Assembly (NCBI RefSeq): GCF_014649375.1
Contig: NZ_BMSX01000009.1
Coordinates: forward strand, 248,001 to 312,000
From: Streptomyces aurantiogriseus
Lineage (GTDB): Bacteria > Actinomycetota > Actinomycetes > Streptomycetales > Streptomycetaceae
Reading direction: 5' to 3'
Length of the DNA stretch: 64,000 nt
In this document: piece by piece, positions 20,001 through 27,352 of the stretch
How positions within the stretch are numbered: position 1 is the first letter of the stretch
How the letters are laid out: each line of letters starts with the position of its first letter
Translations under genes and position numbers: made by a program
The notes under the pieces: model-generated
The model's input: only the letters and a program-made list of their open reading frames with translations
Told to the model about the DNA's origin: nothing
The model's database searches: none

Positions 20001-20653
20001 GCAGCGACGCCGATCTGGCCGAGGTGTACGCCGTCTGGGGCGGATACGCCTACGGACGCGGGCTCGACGGGCGGGCCGCACGCGGGGACATGGAGACCGC
20101 GTTCAAGCGGATCGCCGTCGCCGCGAAGAACGTCGACACGCGTGAGCACGACCTCGTCGACGCCGACGACTACTTCCAGTACCACGGCGGCATGGTCGCC
20201 ATGGTGCGGCATCTGACGGGCGCCAGCCCCGAGGCGTATGTGGGTGACTCCGCCGTGCCGGACCAGGTGAGGACCCGCACGCTGGGCGAGGAGACGCACC
20301 GTGTGTTCCGTGCCCGGGTCGTCAACCCGCGCTGGATGGCGGCCATGCGGCGGCACGGCTACAAGGGCGCCTTCGAGATGGCGGCGACCGTCGACTACCT
20401 CTTCGGCTACGACGCCACGGCCGGGGTCGTGGACGACTGGATGTACGAGAAGCTCAGCGCGGAGTACGTCTTCGACGCGGAGAACCGGGACTTCATGAAG
20501 AAGTCCAACCCCTGGGCCCTGCGGGGTATCACCGAGCGGCTCCTCGAGGCCGCCGACCGCGGGCTGTGGGCCGAGCCGGACGCCGACACGCTCGAGCGGC
20601 TGCGCGCCACCTACCTGGAGCTGGAAGGCGACTTGGAGGGCGACGAGAAGTGA
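16997..20653 (+). CDS. cobN: CobN, cobaltochelatase large subunit
   Basis: Large subunit of the ATP-dependent cobaltochelatase, which inserts cobalt into hydrogenobyrinic acid a,c-diamide in the late-insertion route. At 1218 residues it has the normal size. The hallmark HMGKHGTMEWLPGK is near residue 505, preceded by a FGENPIAIYHDPDMPPSHHY segment, and LTVWGTSAMRTQGDDIAEIL appears in the C-terminal half. It overlaps cobQ (ATGA) and the chelatase ATPase gene (GTGA), so the chelatase subunits are translationally linked. Confidence 0.96.
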   Translation: MSTVLLLSTADTDLLAARAASGASYRIGNPTRVDVAEELPGLVEGADIAVVRLLGGKRAWEDGLAKLKAAGIPTVLLGGEAVPDAELMAESSVPAGVVAEALKYLVEGGPANLTELARFLSDTVLLTGEGFVEPRKMPEYGVHGNRVHQEDRPTVGVLFYRAHELSGNTAFVDTLCDAIEAQGANALPVYCGSLRGAEAGLYEILGRTDALVATVLAAGGTHASQASAGGDEEAWDIGALADLDVPVLQGLCLTSSRAAWDESDAALSPMDAAMQVAIPEFDGRLITVPFSFKEQGPDDVPVYVADPERAGRVAGIAVRHARLRHKPNAEKKLALIFTAYPTKHSRVGNAVGLDTPASAVRVLDALKQAGYGLTEYPDNGDELIHRLIEAGGHDVEWLTEEQLAAAPARVPLADYRAWFEKLDPELRDAMLETWGEPPGSLYVDGDEIVLASLRFGNVVVMIQPPRGFGENPIAIYHDPDMPPSHHYMAAYRWLENSFGADAIVHMGKHGTMEWLPGKGLGLSGGCAPDAVLGDLPLVYPFIVNDPGEGTQAKRRGHATVVDHLVPPMARADTYGDLAKLEQLLDEYALVSDLDPAKAPAVRAQIWTLVKAAELHHDLHVDEQPDDDEFDEFVMHIDGYLCEIKDVQIRDGLHILGGGPVGEPRVNLVLAVLRASQVWGGQAHALPGLRASLAEHFGLVEKELLAEPGAPVKVPVELTDLVDGPSRTAADAIDLLEQLCRRIAEGMEARDWAVAESAALVREVLRAELPAAVGVLEFACTEVVPRLARTTDEIGHILKALDGGYVPAGPSGSPTRGLVNVLPTGRNFYSVDPKAIPSRLSWEVGQSLADSLVQRYLQDTGEYPKSVGLTVWGTSAMRTQGDDIAEILALLGCRPVWDDASRRVTGFEVVSLEELGRPRIDVTVRISGFFRDAFPHVVGLIDDAVRAVAELDEPAESNFVRAHVDEDTAEHGDRRRATARVFGSKPGAYGAGLLPLIDARNWRSDADLAEVYAVWGGYAYGRGLDGRAARGDMETAFKRIAVAAKNVDTREHDLVDADDYFQYHGGMVAMVRHLTGASPEAYVGDSAVPDQVRTRTLGEETHRVFRARVVNPRWMAAMRRHGYKGAFEMAATVDYLFGYDATAGVVDDWMYEKLSAEYVFDAENRDFMKKSNPWALRGITERLLEAADRGLWAEPDADTLERLRATYLELEGDLEGDEK

Positions 20654-22647
20654 GTACTCCGTTCCCGTTCACGGCCGTCGTCGGCCAGGACGACCTGCGG
20701 CTCGCGCTGCTGCTGAACGCCGTGTCGCCGGCGGTCGGCGGGGTGCTGGTGCGCGGGGAGAAGGGCACTGCCAAGTCGACGGCGGTGCGGGCGCTCTCGG
20801 CGCTGCTGCCGGAGGTCGACGTCGTCGCCGGGTGCCGCTTCTCCTGCGACCCGGCGGCCCCGGACCCGAGCTGCCCCGACGGGCCGCACGAGGCGGGGAA
20901 CGGCGTTCAGCGCCCGGCCCGCATGGTCGAACTCCCCGTCGGCGCCTCCGAGGACCGGCTGGTGGGCGCGCTGGACATCGAGCGGGCGCTCGCCGAGGGC
21001 GTGAAGGCCTTCGAGCCCGGCCTGCTCGCCGACGCGCACCGCGGGATCCTGTACGTCGACGAAGTCAACCTGCTGCACGACCACCTCGTCGACCTGCTGC
21101 TGGACGCGGCGGCGATGGGCGCGTCGTACGTCGAACGCGAGGGTGTCTCCGTCCGGCATGCCGCGCGTTTCCTGCTCGTCGGGACCATGAACCCCGAAGA
21201 GGGCGAGCTGCGGCCGCAGCTGCTCGACCGGTTCGGGCTGACCGTCGAGGTCGCGGCCTCGCGGGAGCCCGACCAGCGGGTGGAGGTCGTCCGGCGACGG
21301 CTCGCCTACGACGACGATCCGGCCGGCTTCGCCGCGCGGTGGGCGGACGAGGAGGCCGCCGTACGGGCGCGGATCGTGGCGGCACGGGAGCTGTTGCCGT
21401 CGGTGCGGCTGGGCGACGGGGCGCTCCGGCAGATCGCGGCGACCTGTGCGGCGTTCGAGGTGGACGGCATGCGGGCCGACATCGTGATGGCGCGGACGGC
21501 GACCGCGCTGGCGGCCTGGGCCGGGCGGACCGAGGTGCTCGCGGAGGATGTGCGGCAGGCCGCGCTGCTGGCGTTGCCGCATCGGCGGCGGCGGAATCCC
21601 TTTGACGCACCGGGGCTCGACGAGGACAAGCTCGACGAGACGCTGGAGGAGTTCTCCGGCGACGACGATCCCGACCCCGATCCCGACGACGACGGACCGG
21701 GTGGCGGTGGGCAGCCGCCTTCCGACGCCGGCGGGCCGCAGGGCGGTGACGACGCCGGCGCCCGTCCCGAGGCCGGTGACGGCGGCGCGCCGCAGGCCTC
21801 CGGCGCCGGGGAGCAGTCCGCCGTACGGGCTTCCGAGCCGTTCCGTACGAAGGTGCTGAGCGTGCCCGGGATCGGGGAGGGTGCCGCCGGGCGGCGGTCA
21901 CGGGCGCGGACCGAGCACGGGCGGACGACGGGGGCGCGACGGCCCCGGGGGACGCTGACCAAGCTGCACCTGGCGGCGACCGTGCAGGCGGCCGCGCCGC
22001 ATCAGCGGGCTCGGGGGCGGTCCGGGCCGGGGCTCGTGGTGCGGCGGGACGATCTGCGGCAGGCCACGCGGGAGGGGCGCGAGGGGAATCTCGTGCTGTT
22101 CGTCGTGGACGCCTCCGGGTCGATGGCGGCCCGGCAGCGGATGAGTGCCGTGAAGGGGGCTGTGCTGTCGTTGCTGCTGGACGCCTATCAGCGGCGGGAC
22201 AAGGTCGGGCTGGTGACGTTCCGGGGCGCCGGCGCCGACGTGGCGTTGCCGCCCACGTCGTCCGTGGACGCGGCTGCCGCTCGGCTCGAGTCGCTGCCCA
22301 CCGGGGGGCGGACTCCGCTGGCCGCCGGGCTCCTCAAGGCGCATGACGTGCTGCGGGTCGAGCGGCTGCGGGATCCCGCGCGGCGCGCGCTGGTCGTGGT
22401 CGTGACCGACGGGCGGGCCACCGGAGGCCCGGAACCGGTCGTCCTCGCCGGGCGGGCCGCTCGGCTGTTCGCGGCCGAGGGGATCGCCTCCGTGGTCGTG
22501 GACTGCGAGTCGGGGCCCGTGCGGTTGGGGCTCGCCGGGCAGCTCGCGGGTGAGCTCGGTGGCACGGCTGTGACGTTGAACGAGTTGCGGGCCGACTCGA
22601 TCGCCGGGCTCGTCAAGGAAGTTCAGGGAAACAGGAGGGCCGCGTAA
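20650..22647 (+). CDS. Chelatase ATPase subunit: fused AAA+ and VWA domains (ChlI-ChlD-like)
   Basis: Motor subunit expected to partner CobN, taking the role that CobS and CobT play elsewhere. From the GTG at 20650 (GTGA overlap with cobN), 665 residues show an AAA+ domain with Walker A RGEKGTAKST (~36-45) and Walker B GILYVDEVNLLHD (~133). An acidic Pro/Gly-rich linker follows (DDDPDPDPDDDGPGGGGQPP, ~340-400), then a C-terminal VWA domain with MIDAS residues DASGSMAAR (~487). The same arrangement is known next to cobO in mycobacteria. A magnesium-chelatase label is less likely in this context. Confidence 0.92.
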   Translation: MSTPFPFTAVVGQDDLRLALLLNAVSPAVGGVLVRGEKGTAKSTAVRALSALLPEVDVVAGCRFSCDPAAPDPSCPDGPHEAGNGVQRPARMVELPVGASEDRLVGALDIERALAEGVKAFEPGLLADAHRGILYVDEVNLLHDHLVDLLLDAAAMGASYVEREGVSVRHAARFLLVGTMNPEEGELRPQLLDRFGLTVEVAASREPDQRVEVVRRRLAYDDDPAGFAARWADEEAAVRARIVAARELLPSVRLGDGALRQIAATCAAFEVDGMRADIVMARTATALAAWAGRTEVLAEDVRQAALLALPHRRRRNPFDAPGLDEDKLDETLEEFSGDDDPDPDPDDDGPGGGGQPPSDAGGPQGGDDAGARPEAGDGGAPQASGAGEQSAVRASEPFRTKVLSVPGIGEGAAGRRSRARTEHGRTTGARRPRGTLTKLHLAATVQAAAPHQRARGRSGPGLVVRRDDLRQATREGREGNLVLFVVDASGSMAARQRMSAVKGAVLSLLLDAYQRRDKVGLVTFRGAGADVALPPTSSVDAAAARLESLPTGGRTPLAAGLLKAHDVLRVERLRDPARRALVVVVTDGRATGGPEPVVLAGRAARLFAAEGIASVVVDCESGPVRLGLAGQLAGELGGTAVTLNELRADSIAGLVKEVQGNRRAA

Positions 22648-23255
22648 TGCCTCAGGGACAGCCCAGTGTCGTGCCGGACGACGGTCTGACGACTCGTCAG
22701 CGGCGTAATCGGCCGCTTGTCGTCGTGCACACCGGGATCGGCAAGGGCAAGTCGACCGCCGCCTTCGGGCTCGCGCTGCGCGCCTGGAACCAGGGGTGGC
22801 CCATCGGGGTGTTCCAGTTCGTCAAGTCGGCCAAGTGGAAGGTCGGCGAGGAGCGGGCGCTGCGGGTGCTCGGGGACTCCGGTGAGGGCGGGACCGTCGC
22901 CTGGCACAAGATGGGCGAGGGCTGGTCCTGGGTGCAGCGGGACCTGCAGGGGGACAACCTCAGCAACGAGGAGAAGGCCCGCGAGGGCTGGGAGCAGGTC
23001 AAGCGGGATCTCGCCGCCGAGACGTACCAGTTGTACGTGCTCGACGAGTTCGCGTACCCGATGCACTGGGGGTGGGTGGACACCGATGAGGTGATCTCCG
23101 TGCTGCGGGACCGGCCGGGCACGCAGCACGTCGTGATCACCGGGCGGAACGCGCCCGAGAAGCTCGTCGACTTCGCCGACCTCGTGACCGACATGTCCAA
23201 GGTCAAGCACCCGATGGACGTGGGCCAGAAGGGGCAGAGGGGCATCGAGTGGTGA
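22647..23255 (+). CDS. cobO: CobO, cob(I)yrinic acid a,c-diamide adenosyltransferase
   Basis: Transfers the adenosyl group from ATP to cobalt(I) corrinoids (CobA/BtuR family). The 202-residue protein carries VHTGIGKGKSTAAFGLALR as P-loop (~28-46), VFQFVKSAKWKVGEE and VLDEFAYPMHWGW. The ATG at 22647 overlaps the stop of the chelatase gene as TAATG. It overlaps the start of cobB. Confidence 0.95.
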   Translation: MPQGQPSVVPDDGLTTRQRRNRPLVVVHTGIGKGKSTAAFGLALRAWNQGWPIGVFQFVKSAKWKVGEERALRVLGDSGEGGTVAWHKMGEGWSWVQRDLQGDNLSNEEKAREGWEQVKRDLAAETYQLYVLDEFAYPMHWGWVDTDEVISVLRDRPGTQHVVITGRNAPEKLVDFADLVTDMSKVKHPMDVGQKGQRGIEW

Positions 23256-24817
23256 TGTCCTCGTCCTCCGTCCCTCGGCTGGTCGTTGCCGCGCCCTCCT
23301 CGGGCAGCGGCAAGACCACCGTTGCCACGGGGTTGATGGCCGCGTTCGCCGCGCGGGGGCTTGCCGTGTCTCCGCACAAGGTGGGGCCCGACTACATCGA
23401 CCCCGGGTATCACGCGCTCGCGAGCGGGCGGGTGGGGCGGAACCTCGACGCGTATCTGTGTGGGCCGGAGCTGGTCGCTCCGTTGTTCCTGCACGGGGCG
23501 CTCGGGTGCGATGTCGCCGTCGTCGAGGGCGTCATGGGGATGTACGACGGGGCCGCCGGGGAGGGGGAACTGGCGTCCACCGCCCATGTGGCGAAGCTGC
23601 TGCGGGCGCCGGTCGTGCTCGTTGTGGACGCGTCGTCGCAGTCGCGGTCCGTCGCCGCGCTGGTGCACGGGTTCGCCTCGTGGGATCCGGAGGTGCGGGT
23701 CGGGGGCGTGATTCTCAACAAGGTCGCTTCGGACCGGCATGAGGAGCTGCTGCGGGAGGCGTTGGACTCGGCCGGGGTGCCGGTGTTGGGGGTGCTGCGG
23801 CGGGCTCGGCAGGTGGATACGCCTTCTCGGCATCTGGGGTTGGTGCCTGTTGCCGAGCGGCGGTCGGAGGCTGTTGAGGCTGTTGCCTCCATGGCCGCGC
23901 AGGTGCGCGAGGGGTGCGATCTCGAGGCGTTGTTGGGGCTGGCGCGGAGTGCGGGTGCGTTGTCGTGTGCGGCTTGGGATGCGGCTGAGGCTCTGGCTTC
24001 TTCGCCCCCTCCGCCCCTCGCCTTTCCCGTCCCTGGGGGCTGCCGCCCCCAGACCCCCGCTTCGGCCCTGAACGGGCCTCGTCCTCAAACGCCGGACGGG
24101 CTGGTTTCACGTGCCGCCGTCCAGAACTCGCCGGAGGGGCCGGGTTCGCGTGGCGCCGTCCAGAACTCGCCGGACGGGCCGGGTTCGCGTGCCGTCGCCC
24201 AGACGTCGTCGGACCGGCTGGTTGTTGCTGTTGCCGGTGGGGCGGCCTTCACGTTCTCCTATGCGGAACACAGTGAACTGCTCGCCGCCGCCGGTGCCGA
24301 AGTCGTCCCCTTCGATCCCCTTCGGGACGAGCAACTGCCCGAGGGGACACGGGGGTTGGTCATCGGCGGCGGATTCCCCGAGGTGTACGCCTCCGAGTTG
24401 TCCGCCAACGAGCCGCTACGCAAGGCCGTTGCCGAGCTCGCCCTCGGTGGGGCGCCGGTCGCCGCCGAGTGTGCGGGGCTGCTCTATCTGTGCCGGGAGC
24501 TCGACGGGCAGCCCATGTGCGAGGTGCTCGACGCCGGCGCGCGTATGGACGAGCGGCTCACCCTCGGGTACCGGGACGCCGTGGCCGTGAGCGACAGTGT
24601 GCTCGCCGTCGCGGGGACGCGGATGCGGGGGCATGAGTTTCATCGGACCGTCGTGGAGCCGGGGGCGGGGGCGGCTCCCGCCTGGGGTGTGCGTGCTCCG
24701 CAGCGGCGGGTCGAGGGTTTTGTACAGCGCGGTGTGCACGCGAGTTATCTGCACACGCACTGGGCGGCCGAGCCCGGTGTGGCCCGTCGGTTCGTGGAGA
24801 GGTGCCGGACGTCATGA
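23249..24817 (+). CDS. cobB: CobB, (hydrogeno)cobyrinic acid a,c-diamide synthase with repeat-derived linker insertion
   Basis: Glutamine-dependent amidase for the a and c carboxylates. The N-terminal ATP domain has APSSGSGKTTVATGLMAAF and VGPDYIDPGYH. The C-terminal amidotransferase domain has LVIGGGFPEVYA and AAECAGLLYLC (~407), ending with SYLHTHWA. At 522 residues it exceeds the usual ~450-480. Codons ~250-323, between the two domains, are encoded by palindromic and tandem repeat DNA (24034-24194) and are Pro/Gly/Ser-rich. The frame stays open and both domains are intact, so it is probably functional. Starts at 23249, 23252 (GTGA with cobO) and 23255 are all possible. Confidence 0.94.
   Translation: MVMSSSSVPRLVVAAPSSGSGKTTVATGLMAAFAARGLAVSPHKVGPDYIDPGYHALASGRVGRNLDAYLCGPELVAPLFLHGALGCDVAVVEGVMGMYDGAAGEGELASTAHVAKLLRAPVVLVVDASSQSRSVAALVHGFASWDPEVRVGGVILNKVASDRHEELLREALDSAGVPVLGVLRRARQVDTPSRHLGLVPVAERRSEAVEAVASMAAQVREGCDLEALLGLARSAGALSCAAWDAAEALASSPPPPLAFPVPGGCRPQTPASALNGPRPQTPDGLVSRAAVQNSPEGPGSRGAVQNSPDGPGSRAVAQTSSDRLVVAVAGGAAFTFSYAEHSELLAAAGAEVVPFDPLRDEQLPEGTRGLVIGGGFPEVYASELSANEPLRKAVAELALGGAPVAAECAGLLYLCRELDGQPMCEVLDAGARMDERLTLGYRDAVAVSDSVLAVAGTRMRGHEFHRTVVEPGAGAAPAWGVRAPQRRVEGFVQRGVHASYLHTHWAAEPGVARRFVERCRTS
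24034..24194 (+). repeat. Palindromic element plus 39-base tandem repeat inside cobB
   Basis: A hairpin (24034-24040 with 24045-24051, GGGGG/CCCCC type) is followed by three units of a 39-base tandem repeat. Units 24117-24155 and 24156-24194 are nearly identical and 24078-24116 is diverged. Each unit encodes 13 residues of the form AVQNSPxGPGSRx. The unit with GCCGGACGGGCTGG resembles a palindromic sequence I remember as common between Streptomyces genes. That recollection needs a genome search. Confidence 0.85.
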
Positions 24818-25563
24818 GCAGCAGGCTGGTCGGAGTCGGGGTGGGGCCCGGGGATCCGGAGCTGGTGACCGTCAAGGGCGTCAACGCGCTGCGTGCGGCC
24901 GATGTCGTCGTCGTACCCGTCATGGCTGCACCTGATGGAAAAGACGGCGGTGAGCGTGGGCGGGCCGAGGCCACCGTGCTGCACTACGTGCCCGAGGAGA
25001 AGGTCGTCCGGGTCGTGTTCGCGTTGAACGAGCGGAGCGACCGGGGCCGGCGTGAGGCCGCCTGGGACGCCGCCGGGGAGCGTGTCGCCGAGCTGCTCGG
25101 GCGGTACCGGGCCGTCGCCTTCGCCACGATCGGTGATCCGAACGTGTACTCCACCTTCACCTATCTCGCCCAGACCATCGTCGAGCTGGTGCCGGGGGTC
25201 GTCGTCGAGACCGTGCCCGGGATCACTGCCATGCAGGATCTGGCGGCGCGGTCGGGTGCCGTGCTGACGGAGGGGACCGAGCCGTTGACGCTGGTGCCCG
25301 TGACCGCCGGTTCCGCCGTGCTGAAGGACGCGCTGGCCGGGCCGGGGACCGTCGTCGCCTACAAGTTCGGGCGGCAGGCCGCCGAGGTCGGCGAGGCCTT
25401 GCGGGAGACCGGGCGGGTCGGGGACGCCGTGTGGGGGTCGGCGCTGGGGCTGCCGGAGGAGTCCATTCGGCCCGCGGGCGAACTCGACGGTGAGCCCCTC
25501 CCCTATCTCTCCACGCTCATCGCGCCCGCACGGCGTGACGGCGGGCGGGGCGGCAAGCTGTGA
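24814..25563 (+). CDS. cobI: CobI, precorrin-2 C20-methyltransferase
   Basis: SAM-dependent methyltransferase (tetrapyrrole methylase fold) that methylates C20 of precorrin-2. The 249-residue product opens with RLVGVGVGPGDPELVTVKG. It has VAFATIGDPNVYSTFTYL and VPGITAMQDLAAR, as expected for CobI/CbiL, and ends with LPYLSTLI. The ATG at 24814 overlaps the cobB stop (ATGA). It is the last gene of the first cobalamin block. Its stop lies only 11 bases from the stop of the convergent ZIP gene, with no terminator visible. Confidence 0.93.
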   Translation: MSSRLVGVGVGPGDPELVTVKGVNALRAADVVVVPVMAAPDGKDGGERGRAEATVLHYVPEEKVVRVVFALNERSDRGRREAAWDAAGERVAELLGRYRAVAFATIGDPNVYSTFTYLAQTIVELVPGVVVETVPGITAMQDLAARSGAVLTEGTEPLTLVPVTAGSAVLKDALAGPGTVVAYKFGRQAAEVGEALRETGRVGDAVWGSALGLPEESIRPAGELDGEPLPYLSTLIAPARRDGGRGGKL

Positions 25564-25574
25564 GACCGTCCCCG

Positions 25575-26453
25575 TCAGACCGCCAGGCCCACCACCAGCC
25601 AGATGAACGCCGCGCCCGCGACCGTGCACAGCAGGGTCGAGCGGGCCGGGTGCGTGTGGTGGGCCTCAGGGAGGATCTCGGCTGCCGCCAGGTACAGCAG
25701 CGCGCCGCCGAAGAAGCCCAGGTAGCCGCCGAGCAGGTGCTCCGGGATGGTGACGAAGGCCGTCGAGGCGGCGCCGGCGACCGGGGCCACCGCGTCCGCG
25801 AACAGCATGGTCAGGGCTCTGCGGCGGGCGTTCCCGTACAGGCTGGTGATCGTGTACGTGTTGAAGCCGTCCGCGAAGTCGTGGGCGATGACGGCCAGCG
25901 CGACGGCCGCGCCCATGCCGCCGCCGACCTGGAAGGCCGCGCCGATCGCCACGCCGTCCATCGCGCTGTGGACGACCATCGCCGCGGCCGCCGTCAGGCC
26001 CACCTCGGGGGTGCGGCCGTCGCGCAGCCTCTGGGGCGCGACGGTGTCGAGCGGCCGCCCGCGCGGAGGCCCGAAGGGCTGAGCGCGGGCGGCCACTCGA
26101 CACCGGCTGAGGCGCCCCGGAGGCGGAGCCATGTCAACGGGTTCCTCGGCGCCGTGCGCGGCCATGGGGGTCCCCCCGCTCGAGCGTCGAGAGTGGGGGA
26201 GGTGAGCCAGCAGGCGTTCCACCAGATGGGCCAGCAGGAAGCCCGCCACGAAGAGGAGGAGCGCCGCCGGGACGCCGAAGATCTCCGTGCCGGCCGCCTC
26301 CAGTGCCTCGGGCAGCAGGTCCAGGCCGACCACGCCCAGCATCAGGCCGCCGGCCAGGCCCAGTACCAGATGGCGGCGGTCGGTCACGCGCTGTGCCGTC
26401 CAGCCGCCGGCCAACGTCATCAGGAACGCGCCGAGCGCGACGAACACCGCCAT
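25575..26453 (-). CDS. ZIP-family metal transporter inside the cobalamin locus
   Basis: Integral membrane divalent-metal transporter (ZIP/SLC39-like), about 292 residues from the ATG at 26453; upstream in-frame starts to 26504 exist. The metal-site helices show AMVVHSAMDGVAIGAAF and LAVIAHDFADGFNTY, each with conserved His and Asp/Gly residues, and LPEALEAAG and LPEAHHTHP follow family patterns. Codons ~85-135, the loop before the first metal helix, derive from two palindromic repeats (26053-26094 and 26164-26201). Lying antisense between cobI and cobM, it could carry cobalt, but the substrate is inferred from context only. Confidence 0.85.
   Translation of the reverse strand: MAVFVALGAFLMTLAGGWTAQRVTDRRHLVLGLAGGLMLGVVGLDLLPEALEAAGTEIFGVPAALLLFVAGFLLAHLVERLLAHLPHSRRSSGGTPMAAHGAEEPVDMAPPPGRLSRCRVAARAQPFGPPRGRPLDTVAPQRLRDGRTPEVGLTAAAAMVVHSAMDGVAIGAAFQVGGGMGAAVALAVIAHDFADGFNTYTITSLYGNARRRALTMLFADAVAPVAGAASTAFVTIPEHLLGGYLGFFGGALLYLAAAEILPEAHHTHPARSTLLCTVAGAAFIWLVVGLAV
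26053..26094. repeat. 12-bp-arm inverted repeat inside the ZIP gene
   Basis: Perfect inverted repeat GGCCGCCCGCGC (26053-26064) and its complement (26083-26094), with a second small GCCC-GAA-GGGC hairpin in the loop. It encodes part of an Arg/Pro-rich cytoplasmic-loop segment (AARAQPFGPPRGR) unlike the rest of the protein. Confidence 0.75.
26164..26201. repeat. Dispersed palindromic repeat, copy 1 (inside ZIP gene)
   Basis: A 38-base sequence beginning ATGGGGGTCC, containing CGCTCGAGCG and ending GAGTGGGGGAG. A 42-base copy lies at 35025-35066 in an intergenic region, so this is a repeated element and not chance. Here it encodes the residues around PHSRRSSGGTPMA of the ZIP protein. Confidence 0.85.
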
Positions 26454-26533
26454 GTGCCCTTCGTAGCGGATCGAGCCCCGGCCGCGCACCTCCGGCATCC
26501 GCACCCCATCCCGTCATGAGAGGACCCGAACCC

Positions 26534-27352
26534 ATGGCCGACGCCCCCACCGGCAAGGTGACCTTCGTCGGTGCCGGCCCCGGCGCCGCCGACCTGCTGA
26601 CGTTCCGTGCCGCGCGCGCCATCGCCGAGGCCGACGTCGTGATCTGGGCCGCGAGTCTGGTCCAGGCGGAGGTCCTGGAACACGCCCGCGAGGGCGCGGA
26701 GATCCTCGACTCGGCGACCATGTCCCTGGAGGACGTCGTCGCCGTGTACGGGCGGGCCCGGGACGAGGGGCTCCGCGTCGCCCGGATCCACTCCGGCGAC
26801 CCCGCGCTGTGGGGCGGTACACAGGAGCAGCTCGACCGGTGTGCCGAGATCGGGATCGCCACCGAGATCGTGCCCGGTGTCTCCTCCTTCTCCGCCGTCG
26901 CCGCGCTCGCCGGGCGGGAGCTGACGATTCCCGAGGTGGCGCAGTCCGTGATCCTCACCCGCCTCGGCGGCGGCAAGACGCCGATGCCGCCCGGGGAGGA
27001 GGTGCGGGAGTTCGCCCGGCACGGCACGACCATGGCGATCTTCCTGTCGGCGGCCCGCAGCGGCCAGCTCGTCCGGGAGTTGCTGGAGGGCGGCTATCCG
27101 ACCACCACCCCGGTCGTCATCGCCTACCAGGCGACCTGGCCGGAGGAACTGGTCGTGCGGTGCACGATCGGCACGCTGGAGGAGACCGTCAAGGAGCACA
27201 GGCTCTGGAAGCACACCCTGTTCCTGGTCGGCCCGGCCCTCGACGCGCACGGCACCCGCTCGCACCTGTACCACCCCGGCCACTTCCACGGCTACCGCAA
27301 GGCCGACCCGGAGGCCCGCAGGGCCCTGCGTGAGCGGGGTGCGGGTACGTGA
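26534..27352 (+). CDS. cobM: CobM, precorrin-4 C11-methyltransferase
   Basis: SAM-dependent C11 methyltransferase of the corrin pathway, 272 residues. Motifs include GKVTFVGAGPGAADLLTFRA, RIHSGDPALWGGTQEQ and IVPGVSSFSAVAALAG; late PVVIAYQATWPEE is typical of CobM/CbiF. The ATG at 26534 is chosen for an AGAGGA site 9 bases upstream. It opens the second cobalamin block, divergent from the ZIP gene with about 80 bases between starts, in which I see no second riboswitch. GTGA overlap with cobL. Confidence 0.94.
   Translation: MADAPTGKVTFVGAGPGAADLLTFRAARAIAEADVVIWAASLVQAEVLEHAREGAEILDSATMSLEDVVAVYGRARDEGLRVARIHSGDPALWGGTQEQLDRCAEIGIATEIVPGVSSFSAVAALAGRELTIPEVAQSVILTRLGGGKTPMPPGEEVREFARHGTTMAIFLSAARSGQLVRELLEGGYPTTTPVVIAYQATWPEELVVRCTIGTLEETVKEHRLWKHTLFLVGPALDAHGTRSHLYHPGHFHGYRKADPEARRALRERGAGT

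Noticed and set aside
16661..20356. Very long open frame (over 1200 codons) on the minus strand opposite cobQ/cobN
   Set aside because: It mirrors the GC-biased third positions of cobQ and cobN. The translation is Arg/Gly/Val/His-rich with no domain, while the plus strand encodes clear CobQ and CobN motifs.
24034..24194. cobB as a pseudogene disrupted by a repeat
   Set aside because: The frame remains open through the insertion, and both catalytic domains with their key residues are intact on either side.
24078..24194. CRISPR array
   Set aside because: The 39-base units are contiguous tandem repeats inside a reading frame, without spacers, and no cas genes are present.
26454..26533. Second B12 riboswitch upstream of cobM
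   Set aside because: The spacer is only ~80 bases and lacks the GCCACTG and GGGAGCCAGGA elements seen at 14340-14400.
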